A stretch of DNA of 64,000 bases from Xanthomonas sp. NCPPB 1128 (lineage in GTDB: Bacteria > Pseudomonadota > Gammaproteobacteria > Xanthomonadales > Xanthomonadaceae). The position numbers and the translations under genes were made by a program. The stretch spans positions 1 to 64,000 of the forward strand of contig NZ_LFME01000029.1 in assembly GCF_001043115.1 (NCBI RefSeq), given 5' to 3'. Positions 1 through 8,729 of the stretch are shown in pieces; position 1 is the stretch's first letter, and each line of letters opens with the position of its first letter. A model generated the notes under the pieces. It saw nothing but the letters and a program-made list of their open reading frames with translations. It was not told the DNA's origin and made no database searches.

Positions 1-2
1 GC

Positions 3-2564
3 GCTTCCCCCTCCTCGACCTCTGCTCCCTCCCCCCTGCCGGTGGCGGCGACCGCCGCACGCCAGGCCAAGGGACCGCTGTGGGCGCGCCTGCTCGGCCG
101 TCTGGCCGACCCCTGGCTGGGCCTGAAGATCGAGCCGGCCGAGCCCGGCCAGTACAACGACGGCCGCCCGGTGGTGTACGTGCTGGAGGACTACGGCCTG
201 TCCAACGCGCTGATCCTGGACAAGGCCTGCCGCGAATCCGGCCTGCCCTCGCCGCTGGTGCCGCTGCCCGGCGACCCGCTCGGGCGCAAGCGCGCCTACC
301 TGGCGCTGTCCCGGCGCAGCAGCAACCACGCCCTGCTGCCGGAGCAGCGCGGCGCCAAGACCCACTCCGATTCGCTGGCCAAGCTGCTGCAGGCGCACCG
401 CGAGCGCCCGGACCTGGACATCCACCTGGTGCCGGTGTCGATCTTCGTCGGCCGCGCCCCGGACAAGCAGAGCGGCTGGTTCGCCGTGCTGTTCTCGGAA
501 AACTGGGCGCTGGTGGGCAGCTTCCGGCGCCTGCTCGGCGTGCTGCTCAACGGCCGCAGCACCATCGTGCGCTTCGCCCCGCCGGTGTCGATGCGGCAGA
601 CGGTGGAGGAAGGGCTGCCGCCCGAGCGCACCGTGCGCAAGCTGCAGCGCGTGCTGCGCACCCATTTCCGGCGCATCCGCGAGGCGGTGATCGGCCCGGA
701 CCTGTCGACCCGGCGCCTGCTGGTGGACCAGGTGCTGGCCGCCGAGCCGGTGCGCGAGGCGATCGCCGCGCAGGCCAAGCGCGACAACAGCAAGCCGGTG
801 GACGCCTGGCGCAAGGCGCATGCCTATGCCTGGGAGATCGCCGCCGACTACTCCAGCCCGGTGGTGCGCTCGGCCAGCTTCCTGCTGACCCACGTCTGGA
901 ACCGCATCTACGCCGGCGTGCTGGTCCACCACCTGGACAAGCTCAAGGACGCCGCGCCCGGGCACGAAGTGATCTACGTGCCCAGCCACCGCAGCCACAT
1001 GGACTATCTGCTGCTGTCCTACCTGCTGTACGAGCGCGGCATCGTGCCGCCGCACATCGTGGCCGGCATCAACCTCAATCTGCCGGTGGTCGGCACCCTG
1101 CTGCGCAAGGGCGGCGCGTTCTTCATCCGCCGCTCGATCAAGGGCAACGCGCTGTACTCGGCGGTGCTCAGCGAGTACGTGGCGCAGCTGGTGGCCGGCG
1201 GCTACTCGATCGAATACTTCATCGAAGGCGGCCGCTCGCGCACCGGCCGGCTGCTGCAGCCCAAGGGCGGTATGATCGCGATGACGTTGCGCGCGTTCCT
1301 GCGCCAGCCGCGCAAGCCGGTGCTGTTCCAGCCGATCTACGTCGGCTACGAAAAGCTGATGGAGGGCAACAGCTACCTCGACGAACTCAGCGGCCGGCCC
1401 AAGGAGAAGGAATCGATCTGGGCGCTGCTGTGGGGCATCCCCAAGGTGCTCAAGCAGAACTACGGCCAGGTGGTGGTGAACTTCGGCGAACCGATCCCGC
1501 TGAGCCAGGTGCTGGCGCAGCGCGCGCCGGAATGGGACGGCCGGCCGCTGGGCGAGGACGAGAAGCCGGCCTGGTTGAACGGCACCGTCGATGCGCTGGC
1601 GCAGCAGATCCAGGTGCACATCAACGCCGCCGCCGACGTCAATCCGGTCAACCTGCTGGCACTGGCGCTGCTGTCCACGCCCAAGCACGCCATGGGCGAG
1701 GCCGACCTGATCGCGCAGATCGAACTGTGCAAGAAGCTGCTGGCAGAACTGCCGTACTCGGACCGGGTCACGGTGACCCCGCACTCGCCCGAGCGCATCA
1801 TCGCCCACGCCGAAGAGATCAATGTGCTCACCCGCACGCCGCACCCGCTGGGCGACGTGCTCAGCGTCAACGGCGACAACGCGGTGCTGCTGAGCTACTT
1901 CCGCAACAACGTGCTGCACCTGTTCACCGCCTCCTCGTGGGTGGCCTGCTGCTTCCAGAACAACCGCCGCATGAGCCGCGCCGGCCTGCTGCGGCTGGGC
2001 CGCACCGTGTACCCGTTCCTGCAGTCGGAACTGTTCCTGCCGTGGAGCGAGGACCAGTTCGCCGAGCGCATCGAACGCACCATCGAGGTGTTCGTGCGCG
2101 AAGGCCTGCTGCTGCAGCTCAACGAGGACGACGGCAGCGTGCTGGCGCGCAACACCGGCCAGACCGACGAAGTGTTCCGCCTGCGCGCCATCGGCCACTC
2201 GCTGCAACAGGCGTTCGAGCGCTATTACATCGCCATCTCGGTGCTGGTGAAGAACGGCCCGGGCAAGCTCGGCGCCGGCGAACTGGAGAGCCTGTGCCAG
2301 CAGGCCGCGCAACGCCTGAGCCTGCTGTACGCACCGGCCGCGCCGGAATTCTTCGACAAGACCCTGTTCCGGGGCTTCATCCAGAAACTGCGCGAACTGA
2401 AGTTGGTGTGGCCGGACGAGAACAGCAAACTGGTGTTCGACGAGCGGCTGGATGCGTGGGCGAAGGACGCCAAGTTCATTCTTGGCCGTGAGCTGCGCCA
2501 CACCATCGAGCGGGTCAGCCCGGAAGCGGCGAAGGTGGAGGAGCCGCCGGTACCGCAGGATTGA
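3..2564 (+). CDS. plsB: Glycerol-3-phosphate 1-O-acyltransferase PlsB, 5'-truncated by the window edge
   Basis: PlsB transfers an acyl group to sn-glycerol-3-phosphate, the first step of phospholipid synthesis, at the inner membrane. All acyltransferase blocks are visible. Numbered from the GTG at 42, these are HRSHMD (H316 to D321, the HX4D catalytic pair), GAFFIRR, EGGRSRTG (about 395-402) and PVLFQPIYVGYE. The frame stays open leftward from 42 to the window edge and reads as an Ala/Ser/Pro-rich stretch like the variable N-terminus of this family. The real start therefore probably lies outside the window, and the GTG at 42 is only the first possible internal start. The visible part is already longer than the E. 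coli enzyme (about 807 residues). Stop is TGA at 2562. Confidence 0.95.
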   Translation, partial: ASPSSTSAPSPLPVAATAARQAKGPLWARLLGRLADPWLGLKIEPAEPGQYNDGRPVVYVLEDYGLSNALILDKACRESGLPSPLVPLPGDPLGRKRAYLALSRRSSNHALLPEQRGAKTHSDSLAKLLQAHRERPDLDIHLVPVSIFVGRAPDKQSGWFAVLFSENWALVGSFRRLLGVLLNGRSTIVRFAPPVSMRQTVEEGLPPERTVRKLQRVLRTHFRRIREAVIGPDLSTRRLLVDQVLAAEPVREAIAAQAKRDNSKPVDAWRKAHAYAWEIAADYSSPVVRSASFLLTHVWNRIYAGVLVHHLDKLKDAAPGHEVIYVPSHRSHMDYLLLSYLLYERGIVPPHIVAGINLNLPVVGTLLRKGGAFFIRRSIKGNALYSAVLSEYVAQLVAGGYSIEYFIEGGRSRTGRLLQPKGGMIAMTLRAFLRQPRKPVLFQPIYVGYEKLMEGNSYLDELSGRPKEKESIWALLWGIPKVLKQNYGQVVVNFGEPIPLSQVLAQRAPEWDGRPLGEDEKPAWLNGTVDALAQQIQVHINAAADVNPVNLLALALLSTPKHAMGEADLIAQIELCKKLLAELPYSDRVTVTPHSPERIIAHAEEINVLTRTPHPLGDVLSVNGDNAVLLSYFRNNVLHLFTASSWVACCFQNNRRMSRAGLLRLGRTVYPFLQSELFLPWSEDQFAERIERTIEVFVREGLLLQLNEDDGSVLARNTGQTDEVFRLRAIGHSLQQAFERYYIAISVLVKNGPGKLGAGELESLCQQAAQRLSLLYAPAAPEFFDKTLFRGFIQKLRELKLVWPDENSKLVFDERLDAWAKDAKFILGRELRHTIERVSPEAAKVEEPPVPQD

Positions 2565-2606
2565 GGCGGAGGTGCTGCACCTGCAGTCGTGACGCGGTGA
2601 GATCCT

Positions 2607-2708
2607 GGCGCGTGGCGACGCGCTGAACACGAGGGCGCCCTTCTATCACGACGGCGCGGCGCGTGGCGACGCGCCAAACATGAAGGCGCCCGCTGTCACT
2701 GCGGCGCG
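2607..2708. repeat. Imperfect tandem duplication, 51-bp period, two copies
   Basis: Two adjacent 51-bp units (2607-2657 and 2658-2708) both begin GGCGCGTGGCGACGCGC and continue with AACA, GGCGCCC and CACT/CACG blocks at matching offsets. A weaker third unit may follow. They lie between plsB and the next gene and have no convincing coding potential. The rest of this 220-bp gap shows nothing clear. Confidence 0.6.
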
Positions 2709-2787
2709 GCACAGTGACTTCCGACACGCGACCGCGGGCCGGCGCCGCCGCGAGCATGCCCGGAATTCCCCGATATGGGTTCCGGCG

Positions 2788-3663
2788 ATGCGCACAGCTC
2801 CTTTCTTCGCTCTGTTGCTGCTCGCCGCCTCCAGCGGAACCGCGTTGGCCGACCAGGGCGATGACAGCGACGGCAGCAAGCGCGATCATCGGCCGCAGGT
2901 GTCCTCGCGCCAGTGCGGCCTGAGCACGCCGTTCAACGTGCTCGCCGACAGCGGCGGCATCTGGCTGACCCGCAGCGATGGCGAGGGGCCGCGCGAGATC
3001 TTCTTCCATGCCGGCGAACTGAGCGTGGATCATCGGGTGCAGCAGATCGGCGATGCCGATGCGCAGCGGCTGCTGGAGATGGAACGCGAGACGCGCGCGC
3101 TGATGCCGCAGGTGACCGACCTCTCGCACGAGGTGGTCGATCTCAGCTACGACGTGCTCGGCTCGGTCGTGGAGATGCTGACCGGCAGCGCCGGCAATGC
3201 GCGCAAGATCGAACGCCTGCGCACGCGCGCCAACACCTATGTCGACGGCACGCTCGGCCAGGGGCGCTGGGACCAGGAGGCGTTCGACGACCGGTTCGAG
3301 GACTATGTCGAGACGCAGGTGGAGGGCTTCGTGAGCAGCATCACCCGTCACGTGCTCTGGCAGGTCGTGACCGGCCGCGCGGAGGCCATCGGCGAACGCG
3401 CCGACCGCATGGATGCCGCCCTGGAGGCACGACTGGATGCGCGCAGCAAGGGCATCGAGCGCAAGGCCGAGGCGCTGTGCGCGCGCGTGACGCGGCTGGA
3501 CCAGCTGCAGCAGGCGCTGGAGTACCGCTACCGCGGCCAGCCCCTGCGCCTGCTCGCCGCCACCCAGGACGGAGCGAACGGGCAGAAGACCACTACGCTC
3601 GTCAGCACCGACGATACGCCGCGCAGCAACGCGGTCGCGGTGCCGTCGGTCCCGCAGGATTGA
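2788..3663 (+). CDS. Periplasmic DUF2884 (YggN-like) family protein
   Basis: A 291-residue exported protein of unknown function. The start chosen is the ATG at 2788 because it opens directly into a signal peptide (MRTAPFFALLLLAASSGTALA, cleavage after ALA). The longer in-frame start at 2680 would put 36 arginine-rich residues in front of it. The mature part contains a CGLSTPFNV block, then long charged helices with heptad-like spacing (ERADRMDAALEARLDARS) and a late cysteine (ALCARV). This pattern fits the DUF2884/YggN family of Gammaproteobacteria. The C-terminal 40 residues are low-complexity and polar. It is monocistronic and converges on the DUF488 gene. The family assignment is from memory of its pattern. 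Confidence 0.75.
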   Translation: MRTAPFFALLLLAASSGTALADQGDDSDGSKRDHRPQVSSRQCGLSTPFNVLADSGGIWLTRSDGEGPREIFFHAGELSVDHRVQQIGDADAQRLLEMERETRALMPQVTDLSHEVVDLSYDVLGSVVEMLTGSAGNARKIERLRTRANTYVDGTLGQGRWDQEAFDDRFEDYVETQVEGFVSSITRHVLWQVVTGRAEAIGERADRMDAALEARLDARSKGIERKAEALCARVTRLDQLQQALEYRYRGQPLRLLAATQDGANGQKTTTLVSTDDTPRSNAVAVPSVPQD

Positions 3664-3750
3664 GCCTGACGCCGCCGTGCGTGTTGCGCTCCGCGGGGAA
3701 TCGAAGAACGCGCAGGACACCCTGACGCCCTGCGACCACGGCGACGCGGC

Positions 3751-4329
3751 TCAGGCGTCGAACAGATCCCCGGTGCGCGGGCCGGCATCGGCGGCCTCGG
3801 GCGGATAGATCAACTGCCCCTGCGCATCGCTGCGTGCGGCCGGATTCAACGTGGCCGGCTCCCTACGGGCGACATCGATCAGATGCACCACCGGATGGCC
3901 ATGGTGCAGCAGGTGGTCGCAGATGATCTGGCGGTGGCACTGGCGCCAGTAGGCCTCGGCGCACATGACCGCGCAGGCGCCGTTGTCGCCGAAGGCCTGC
4001 AACTCGGTCAGCGCGTCGGCGAATTCGGCGCCAAGTGCGTAGTCGGCGTAGTTGTGGAAGCTGACGCTGCGCCAGTGGCCATTGCGCTGCGGATCGACGC
4101 CCGGCTGCTTGCCGCGGCGCCCGCCCAGGGCGCGAAAATGCCGGTAGGCGATGCCCGCGGCGGCCAGCGCCGGCGCCAGCGCGCTGCCGTCGAACTGTGG
4201 GAACCGCCGCGAATACGGAAACGCGCGTACGTCGGCCAGGTGGGTGACGCCCGCGTCCTGCAGGATCTGCAGGAAGGTCTCCAGGCTGCGCGTGGAATGG
4301 CCGACGCTGAAGAAGGTCGCCGCGCTCAC
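3751..4329 (-). CDS. DUF488 family protein
   Basis: A 192-residue cytoplasmic protein of the DUF488 family, whose biochemical role is not firmly established. The N-terminal FFSVGHSTRSLETFL block and the later AYWRQCHRQII block (Cys-His-Arg) are the family hallmarks. The start is a GTG at 4329. It overlaps the stop of the upstream ydcH-like gene by 4 bases (GTGA), so the two are probably translationally coupled. Longer in-frame starts would run through the ydcH-like gene and were rejected. The gene converges on the DUF2884 gene. Only about 85 bp separate the stops, with no obvious terminator hairpin. Confidence 0.85.
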   Translation of the reverse strand: MSAATFFSVGHSTRSLETFLQILQDAGVTHLADVRAFPYSRRFPQFDGSALAPALAAAGIAYRHFRALGGRRGKQPGVDPQRNGHWRSVSFHNYADYALGAEFADALTELQAFGDNGACAVMCAEAYWRQCHRQIICDHLLHHGHPVVHLIDVARREPATLNPAARSDAQGQLIYPPEAADAGPRTGDLFDA

Positions 4330-4529
4330 GCCGGTTCGTCGGGAATCAGCAGATGCTCCAGGCGCAGGATGCAGTCCTTCAGTTGCAGCTTGCGCTTCTT
4401 CAGCCGCTTGGCTTCCAGCTCGTCGTCCAGATTGGCCGGGATGCGCTGCAGCTGTTCGTCGAGCGCGCGGTGCTCGCGACGCAGGGCGTCGATGCGCAGG
4501 GAGATCTCGGCGGGCGTCAGGGTGTCCAC
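4326..4529 (-). CDS. YdcH/DUF465 family small protein
   Basis: A 67-residue, highly charged, helical protein matching the YdcH (DUF465) family. It has a helix with IDALRREHRALDEQLQ, a short turn, then the basic block LKKRKLQLKDCILRLEH typical of the family. The function is unknown. The start is GTG at 4529; a longer frame upstream has no family similarity. The stop overlaps the GTG of the DUF488 gene by 4 bp, so they form a two-gene operon. A candidate -10 box (TATGCT on the minus strand, 4538-4543) lies only 8 bases before the start, suggesting a leaderless or nearly leaderless message. Confidence 0.85.
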   Translation of the reverse strand: MDTLTPAEISLRIDALRREHRALDEQLQRIPANLDDELEAKRLKKRKLQLKDCILRLEHLLIPDEPA

Positions 4530-4693
4530 GAGGTTCGAGCATACACAGGCCACCGGTCCGCCGTCACCGTGCAGCGCGCCGCTATGCCCGGCGCAGGCCA
4601 GGCGGCACAATGCGCGCGGGGGCCGCGGCGGAGGCGGCCTCCTCCCACCCTCGTGCCACCCGCGGCAGGATCGCCGCGCCGAAAGGAGTCAGC

Positions 4694-5272
4694 ATGCGTT
4701 CGTTCCGTTCCCCGTTCGTTCTCGCCCTCGCCCTGGCGGTGGCCCTGCCGCACCTGGCCGCGGCGGCCGATCCCAAGTTCTCCGGCTTCCTGTGCTGCAA
4801 CATGCGCAGCGACGGCAGCTGGATCAGCGACAGCAACTACGCCGAAGACGGCAAGCGGGTGATCCCGGCCGGCACGCCGGTGCAGGTGACCGGCTACGGC
4901 CGCTATCGGGTCAATGTGCTGATCGACGGCAAGAAGCAGTCGATCGGCAACGACTACAGCCGCGACTTGGGCAACGAGGCGTTCGCCCAGCGCTACGTGG
5001 TCGCGCAGGATCCCACGCTGAAGCTGGCGGCCTACCCGCCGAAGATCCGCGAGGCGATCGCCGCCAACCGCGTGACCAAGGGCATGACCCGCGAACAGGT
5101 GCTGATGGCGCTGGGCTATCCGATCAGCAGCGAGAACCCGAGCCTCGACGCACCGCTGTGGCGCTACTGGCTCGACAGCTTCAACGAGTTCCAGGTGTCC
5201 TTCGACGGTACCGGCAAGGTCGAGAAGGTCACCGCCGATCCGAAGACCCAGAACCTGGTCTGGCAGCCGTAA
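4694..5272 (+). CDS. Periplasmic protein with BamE/SmpA-like C-terminal domain
   Basis: A 192-residue exported protein. It has a clear signal peptide (MRSFRSPFVLALALAVALPHLAAA), preceded by a good ribosome-binding site (AAAGGAG, 4682-4688). The C-terminal third (about 130-190) has the TKGMTREQVLMALGYP motif and the strand pattern WRYWLDSFNEFQVSFD of SmpA/OmlA (BamE)-type domains, which usually assist in outer-membrane assembly or bind envelope partners. There is no lipobox, so it is soluble periplasmic rather than a lipoprotein. The N-terminal part contains a CC pair (SGFLCCNMRSDG). It appears monocistronic and converges on the effector gene. The exact role is unknown. Confidence 0.8.
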   Translation: MRSFRSPFVLALALAVALPHLAAAADPKFSGFLCCNMRSDGSWISDSNYAEDGKRVIPAGTPVQVTGYGRYRVNVLIDGKKQSIGNDYSRDLGNEAFAQRYVVAQDPTLKLAAYPPKIREAIAANRVTKGMTREQVLMALGYPISSENPSLDAPLWRYWLDSFNEFQVSFDGTGKVEKVTADPKTQNLVWQP

Positions 5273-5416
5273 TCCCGGCGCGACGCCACGCGCCATAGCG
5301 CCGCGCTTCCGCCTCGGCGGAGGTCGCGCGAAGCGCATGCCATGGCCGCGGCCTGCCGGGACCATGGCACAACGCAACGGCAGCGGGCGCTGGGCGCGTC
5401 CCGCCGGCCACTGTGC

Positions 5417-6808
5417 TCAGCGGCTCAGCACCTGCGGCGGATCGCTCCGCGTCGGGCCCTGTTGCGAGGCCTGCAGCGCCTGTTCCTGCTCCTGCGCCTG
5501 GCGCTGCGCCAGGCCCTGCTGCGCTCCCAGTTGCTGCAGCTGCTGGTAGGTTTCCTGGGCCGGCCGCGCGATCGCCTCGCTGGTCGGCATGTGCGCGCGG
5601 TTGGCGTAGGGATCGGGCGAGACATCGCCGCCGTTGCGGTACACGAACGCCAGTTCGCCGCCCTGGTGAGCGGCGGTGGGCCGGTTGAAGCCCACCGACA
5701 GTTGGTCGCGCTCGCTGAAGCCGTTCTGCCTGGCCAACAGGGTCAGGCTGGCGGTCATGCGCTCGCTGTTGTCGTCCCAGCCCTTGCCGATTGCCTGTTC
5801 CGCTTGCGACACGCCATCGCGCACCCGGTCGTGCAGGGCACGGTCGGCGGCACCCGGCGCGGCGGCTGGCTCGCCGGCACGCGGCGCAGGCGGCTGCGCC
5901 TGCGGCTCGGGCTTCGGTGCCGGCGCGGGCGCCGGTGCGGGACCGTCGCGGAATCCTGCCGGCAGCAGGTCGCGCGGCACCTGCGCGGCATCGATGCCGA
6001 CCGCCTTCAGGTCGGCATGCACCGCCGGCGGCGTGCGCTCGGGGTGCTGCGCCTGCGCACGGTCCTCGGCGTTGGCGATCTGCGCCAGCGCGCGCTCGCC
6101 GTAGTTCTGCGGATAGCCGCGCGCGTCGTAGAACAGCTTGCCCATCGCCTCCACGTTGCGGGGGTTGTCGGCGTCGATCTTCAGATCCTTGCCGAAGCTC
6201 AGCCCGTCCCTGGCGGTGTAGGTGGCCTTGCTGCCCACGCCCTGCTTGTCGATGTAGCTCGCCATCTCGCTGCTGGCGTTGTACAGGTCCTTCAGCGTGG
6301 CCTTGGGGTTGTTGCGGGTGACGTAGTCGGCCAGCGTGTTGACCCCGGCGATCTCGTCCTTGGCCTCGCGGGTGCGCTGCTCCTGCCCGTAGGCCTGGAG
6401 CGTGGCGGTGTAGTCGTGCGGCGAGGGCGACGCGGCGATGCCGTCGACCTTGGCGGCGAACGCGGCGTTGCTGCGGTCGATGGCCGCCTTGTTGATCGCA
6501 TGGCCGATTTCGTGGCCCAGCACGATGCGGGCGGTGTTGGCCGAGTCGTCGCGCGGCGCGTTCATCTTGGCCGTACCGAGCACGTCCATGGGCAACTCGA
6601 TCTGCCCGGTGCGCGGGCTGTACGAGCCGGTGCCCGCTTCGGGGCTGGGCGCGAAGCCGGACACCTGGCCCTGCGCGACCGCCTGTTCCACGCGTGAGCG
6701 CAATTCCGGCGTGTTGTCCAGCATCTGCCGCAGCGCCTGGCCTTCCTTGGGATGCGCCTGCGCGAAGGTGTCGACCATGCCCTTCAGGCGTTCGTCGTCG
6801 TGTGCCAT
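5417..6808 (-). CDS. Putative type IV-secreted effector (X-Tfe): zinc metallopeptidase with XVIPCD-like C-terminus
   Basis: A 463-residue protein without a signal peptide. Residues about 60-290 carry a zincin motif, GHEIGHAIN (H99, E100, H103), with E152 (in KDEIAG) as a possible third zinc ligand. A Pro/Ala/Glu-rich linker (about 290-318) follows. The last about 145 residues resemble the XVIPCD secretion signal of Xanthomonadales T4SS effectors: SERMTASLTLLARQNGFSER, an AFVYRNGG block, and a Gln-rich tail. Such effectors are delivered into rival bacteria. The start is the ATG at 6808 with TAAGGAG upstream, and that site overlaps the stop of the immunity gene 11 bp away, so the two are co-transcribed. 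The substrate is unknown. A peptidoglycan or protein target in the prey periplasm is inferred from the lipoprotein immunity partner. Confidence 0.8.
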   Translation of the reverse strand: MAHDDERLKGMVDTFAQAHPKEGQALRQMLDNTPELRSRVEQAVAQGQVSGFAPSPEAGTGSYSPRTGQIELPMDVLGTAKMNAPRDDSANTARIVLGHEIGHAINKAAIDRSNAAFAAKVDGIAASPSPHDYTATLQAYGQEQRTREAKDEIAGVNTLADYVTRNNPKATLKDLYNASSEMASYIDKQGVGSKATYTARDGLSFGKDLKIDADNPRNVEAMGKLFYDARGYPQNYGERALAQIANAEDRAQAQHPERTPPAVHADLKAVGIDAAQVPRDLLPAGFRDGPAPAPAPAPKPEPQAQPPAPRAGEPAAAPGAADRALHDRVRDGVSQAEQAIGKGWDDNSERMTASLTLLARQNGFSERDQLSVGFNRPTAAHQGGELAFVYRNGGDVSPDPYANRAHMPTSEAIARPAQETYQQLQQLGAQQGLAQRQAQEQEQALQASQQGPTRSDPPQVLSR

Positions 6809-6819
6809 CTCCGCGCTCC

Positions 6820-7455
6820 TTATGCGTCGACCAGAATCTGCAGCATCTCCACACACGCCTGTGCGTCGTGTTCGCCGGCGTCCTTGCCGACGAAGGCGTA
6901 CACGGTCACCGCGCCGCGCTCGAAATGCCAGCGGCCCGCACTGCCCTGACGCGGCGGCGCGATCCAGCGCGGCACGAAGCCGGCCGCGACCAGCGCCTGC
7001 CGATACCCGGCCAGCGACTGCGTGCATTGCGTGGGCGCCGCGCCCGGGGCGGGCGTGAAGCGCAGGTCCAGCCGCGACGGCGGTACAGCGTCGGCATCGG
7101 CGACCGATTCCAGCGTATAGCCGCCACCGCCGGCCAGCGTACCGGAGGCGCTGAACGCATGCCCGCCCTCGTCCTCGACCTGCACGCCGGTCTGCGCGGC
7201 GACCTGCGCGCCGGCCAGATCCTGCTTGCCGCCGATCGCCAGGATCAGCCGTACTACGCCTTGTGTCAGTTGCTCTGGCGTCATCTCCGCCATGGCCCGC
7301 TCCTTGTCTGCAGGGGTGATCGAGGGGGAAGAGGAATGCGCGCCGGCACAGGCGGCCAGCAACGCGGTGGCCAGCAGCAGGGCCGCACGCGGCGCCAGGC
7401 GCGGACCGGTCCAGCGCCGCGCCGCGCGGCGACTGCGGGGAAACATCTGCTCCAT
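6820..7455 (-). CDS. Putative effector-immunity lipoprotein (X-Tfi)
   Basis: A lipoprotein of about 211 residues encoded immediately upstream of the effector. A basic n-region (RSRRAARRWTGPRLAPR) leads into the hydrophobic lipobox ALLLATALLAAC, giving lipidation and periplasmic display. The mature part has no recognised domain; late features include RWHFERGAVTVYAFVGKD. In Xanthomonadales, T4SS effectors with XVIPCD tails are usually paired with such cognate periplasmic lipoproteins that protect the producer. Several in-frame ATGs exist (7470, 7464, 7455, 7446). The one at 7455 is preferred because GGAG lies 9 bases upstream. No function is visible from sequence alone, so the role is inferred from position and topology. 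Confidence 0.75.
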   Translation of the reverse strand: MEQMFPRSRRAARRWTGPRLAPRAALLLATALLAACAGAHSSSPSITPADKERAMAEMTPEQLTQGVVRLILAIGGKQDLAGAQVAAQTGVQVEDEGGHAFSASGTLAGGGGYTLESVADADAVPPSRLDLRFTPAPGAAPTQCTQSLAGYRQALVAAGFVPRWIAPPRQGSAGRWHFERGAVTVYAFVGKDAGEHDAQACVEMLQILVDA

Positions 7456-7570
7456 CAAGCGCATCTCCATCGAATGCCTGCCGCACACCGCGGTGCGGCG
7501 GGCAGGACCCGGATTGTAGCCAGCGGACCCGCGACGCGCAGCCCGCCGCAGCGCCTCGCGTCAGCGAGCA

Positions 7571-8134
7571 TCAATCCCAGTCGAAACGGCGTTGCCAAAC
7601 GAAGGCCGGCAGATCGAGACGCTTGCGCGGCGTGCCGTCCCAGTCCACGGTGAAGCCGGCCTCACGCAACGCCGCCGCGACCTGCTGGCCGACCGCCAGA
7701 TCCGCCTCCTCGCGTCCGTCGAGATCGCCGAACGCCAGCATCAGCCCGGCGCCATCGATGGCGCGCTCCATGTCCTGACCGTGATAGAAGCAGTAACCGT
7801 GATAGCGCCGGTCCGGCGCGTCGGTCACCGCCTGGTTCACTTCCACATGACCGTCGGACATGGTGTAGCCGGCATTGGCCAGCGCGCAGATGCCTGACTC
7901 GTGCAGTTGCTCGAATAGCGCATCGAGCCGGTCGCAATCGGTCTGCGCCGGCCAGGTCTGTTCCGCCTGCTGCTTGGCCTGCCACTGGCTGGCGACCGAG
8001 GCCCGCAGCATCGCCTCGTCGCAGTCGTCTTCCAGGATGTCCTCGATCATCTCCTGGATCTCGTCCTGGGAGTAGAACCCGGACCAGACCCATTTGCGGA
8101 TCTCGTCGTACACGTAGGCATCGGATTCGTTCAC
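7571..8134 (-). CDS. DUF6891-like protein
   Basis: A 187-residue acidic cytoplasmic protein. The start is GTG at 8134, supported by CAGGAG about 6 bases upstream. Features are an N-terminal helix with VWSGFYSQDEIQEMIEDIL, a cysteine/His-containing middle (CALANAGYTMSDG), the block YHGYCFYHGQDMERAIDG, and the C-terminal FTVDWDGTPRKRL strand pattern. These match my memory of the DUF6891 family of unknown function, often found as solitary small genes near toxin or immunity loci. It is in the same orientation as the immunity/effector pair but 110 bp upstream of it, so an operon is uncertain. Confidence 0.7.
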   Translation of the reverse strand: MNESDAYVYDEIRKWVWSGFYSQDEIQEMIEDILEDDCDEAMLRASVASQWQAKQQAEQTWPAQTDCDRLDALFEQLHESGICALANAGYTMSDGHVEVNQAVTDAPDRRYHGYCFYHGQDMERAIDGAGLMLAFGDLDGREEADLAVGQQVAAALREAGFTVDWDGTPRKRLDLPAFVWQRRFDWD

Positions 8135-8275
8135 GGTCGCTCCTGCGGTCTTCGGCGCATGCCGCGCGCACTGTAGCAGGGCCGTCGATCTGCTCTACGC
8201 GTTCATCGTGACGCTGCTGTCGCTGCCGACCCTGGGATTAGACTGATGCGGGATCTTTCCAGGGATCAACGCCTG

Positions 8276-8545
8276 ATGAGGACCGTCTTCGGCTGGCTGT
8301 TGCTCGTGTCCGGCGGTTGGGTACTGGGCGCCGTTCTGAACGAACTCGCATCGCGTCACGGCCTGATCGCGCTGGCCCACGATCGCCGTGGCGAATGGTC
8401 CGCCGTGACGACACCCATCATCGCGAGTGTTGGCGTGTTGTTGAGTTACTGCGGTGAGCGTTGGCTGATCCTGAAGCACACCTGCAGGCCATGGCACGTC
8501 GCCGGCGCTGCCGTTCTGGTGGTGATCTCTCATTCTGTTGGCTGA
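8276..8545 (+). CDS. Small hypothetical inner-membrane protein
   Basis: An 89-residue protein with three predicted membrane segments: FGWLLLVSGGWVLGAVLNEL, VTTPIIASVGVLLSYCG and WHVAGAAVLVVISHSVG. A start at 8246 is possible. The ATG at 8276 is preferred because a candidate -10 box (TAGACT, 8239-8244) would place the transcript start after 8246, and AGGGA lies just upstream of 8276. I do not recognise the family. It sits alone between the DUF6891 gene, which points the other way, and the chemoreceptor, with which it converges. Confidence 0.55.
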   Translation: MRTVFGWLLLVSGGWVLGAVLNELASRHGLIALAHDRRGEWSAVTTPIIASVGVLLSYCGERWLILKHTCRPWHVAGAAVLVVISHSVG

Positions 8546-8656
8546 CGTGGCGCTTCCACCACGCCGTCTGATGATAGACGTTCAACCGCCCACAGCGTGG
8601 CGCCGGCGGAGCCGTCGCGGACCACGATTCCACGCTGCGAACGTACGCCGTGCCCC

Positions 8657-8683
8657 CTTCTCCCCGGGGAACCCGGGGAGAAG
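8657..8683. terminator. Perfect 12-bp stem-loop between convergent genes
   Basis: CTTCTCCCCGGG, a 3-base loop and the exact complement form a very stable hairpin between the small membrane protein gene and the chemoreceptor stop codon. It has no U-run on either strand, so it is either a bidirectional rho-assisted terminator or a dispersed palindrome. Confidence 0.5.
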
Positions 8684-8729
8684 CGTGGCGAGCGCGCTGC
8701 GGTCAGCAGCGCGCGCCGTCTCTGCGTCC

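Noticed and set aside
2607-2708. CRISPR array
   Set aside because: Only two adjacent units without spacers. No cas genes anywhere in the window.
5417-7486. A 689-codon frame extending the effector upstream through the immunity gene
   Set aside because: The extension overlaps the lipoprotein gene in another frame. The ATG at 6808 has a good ribosome-binding site.
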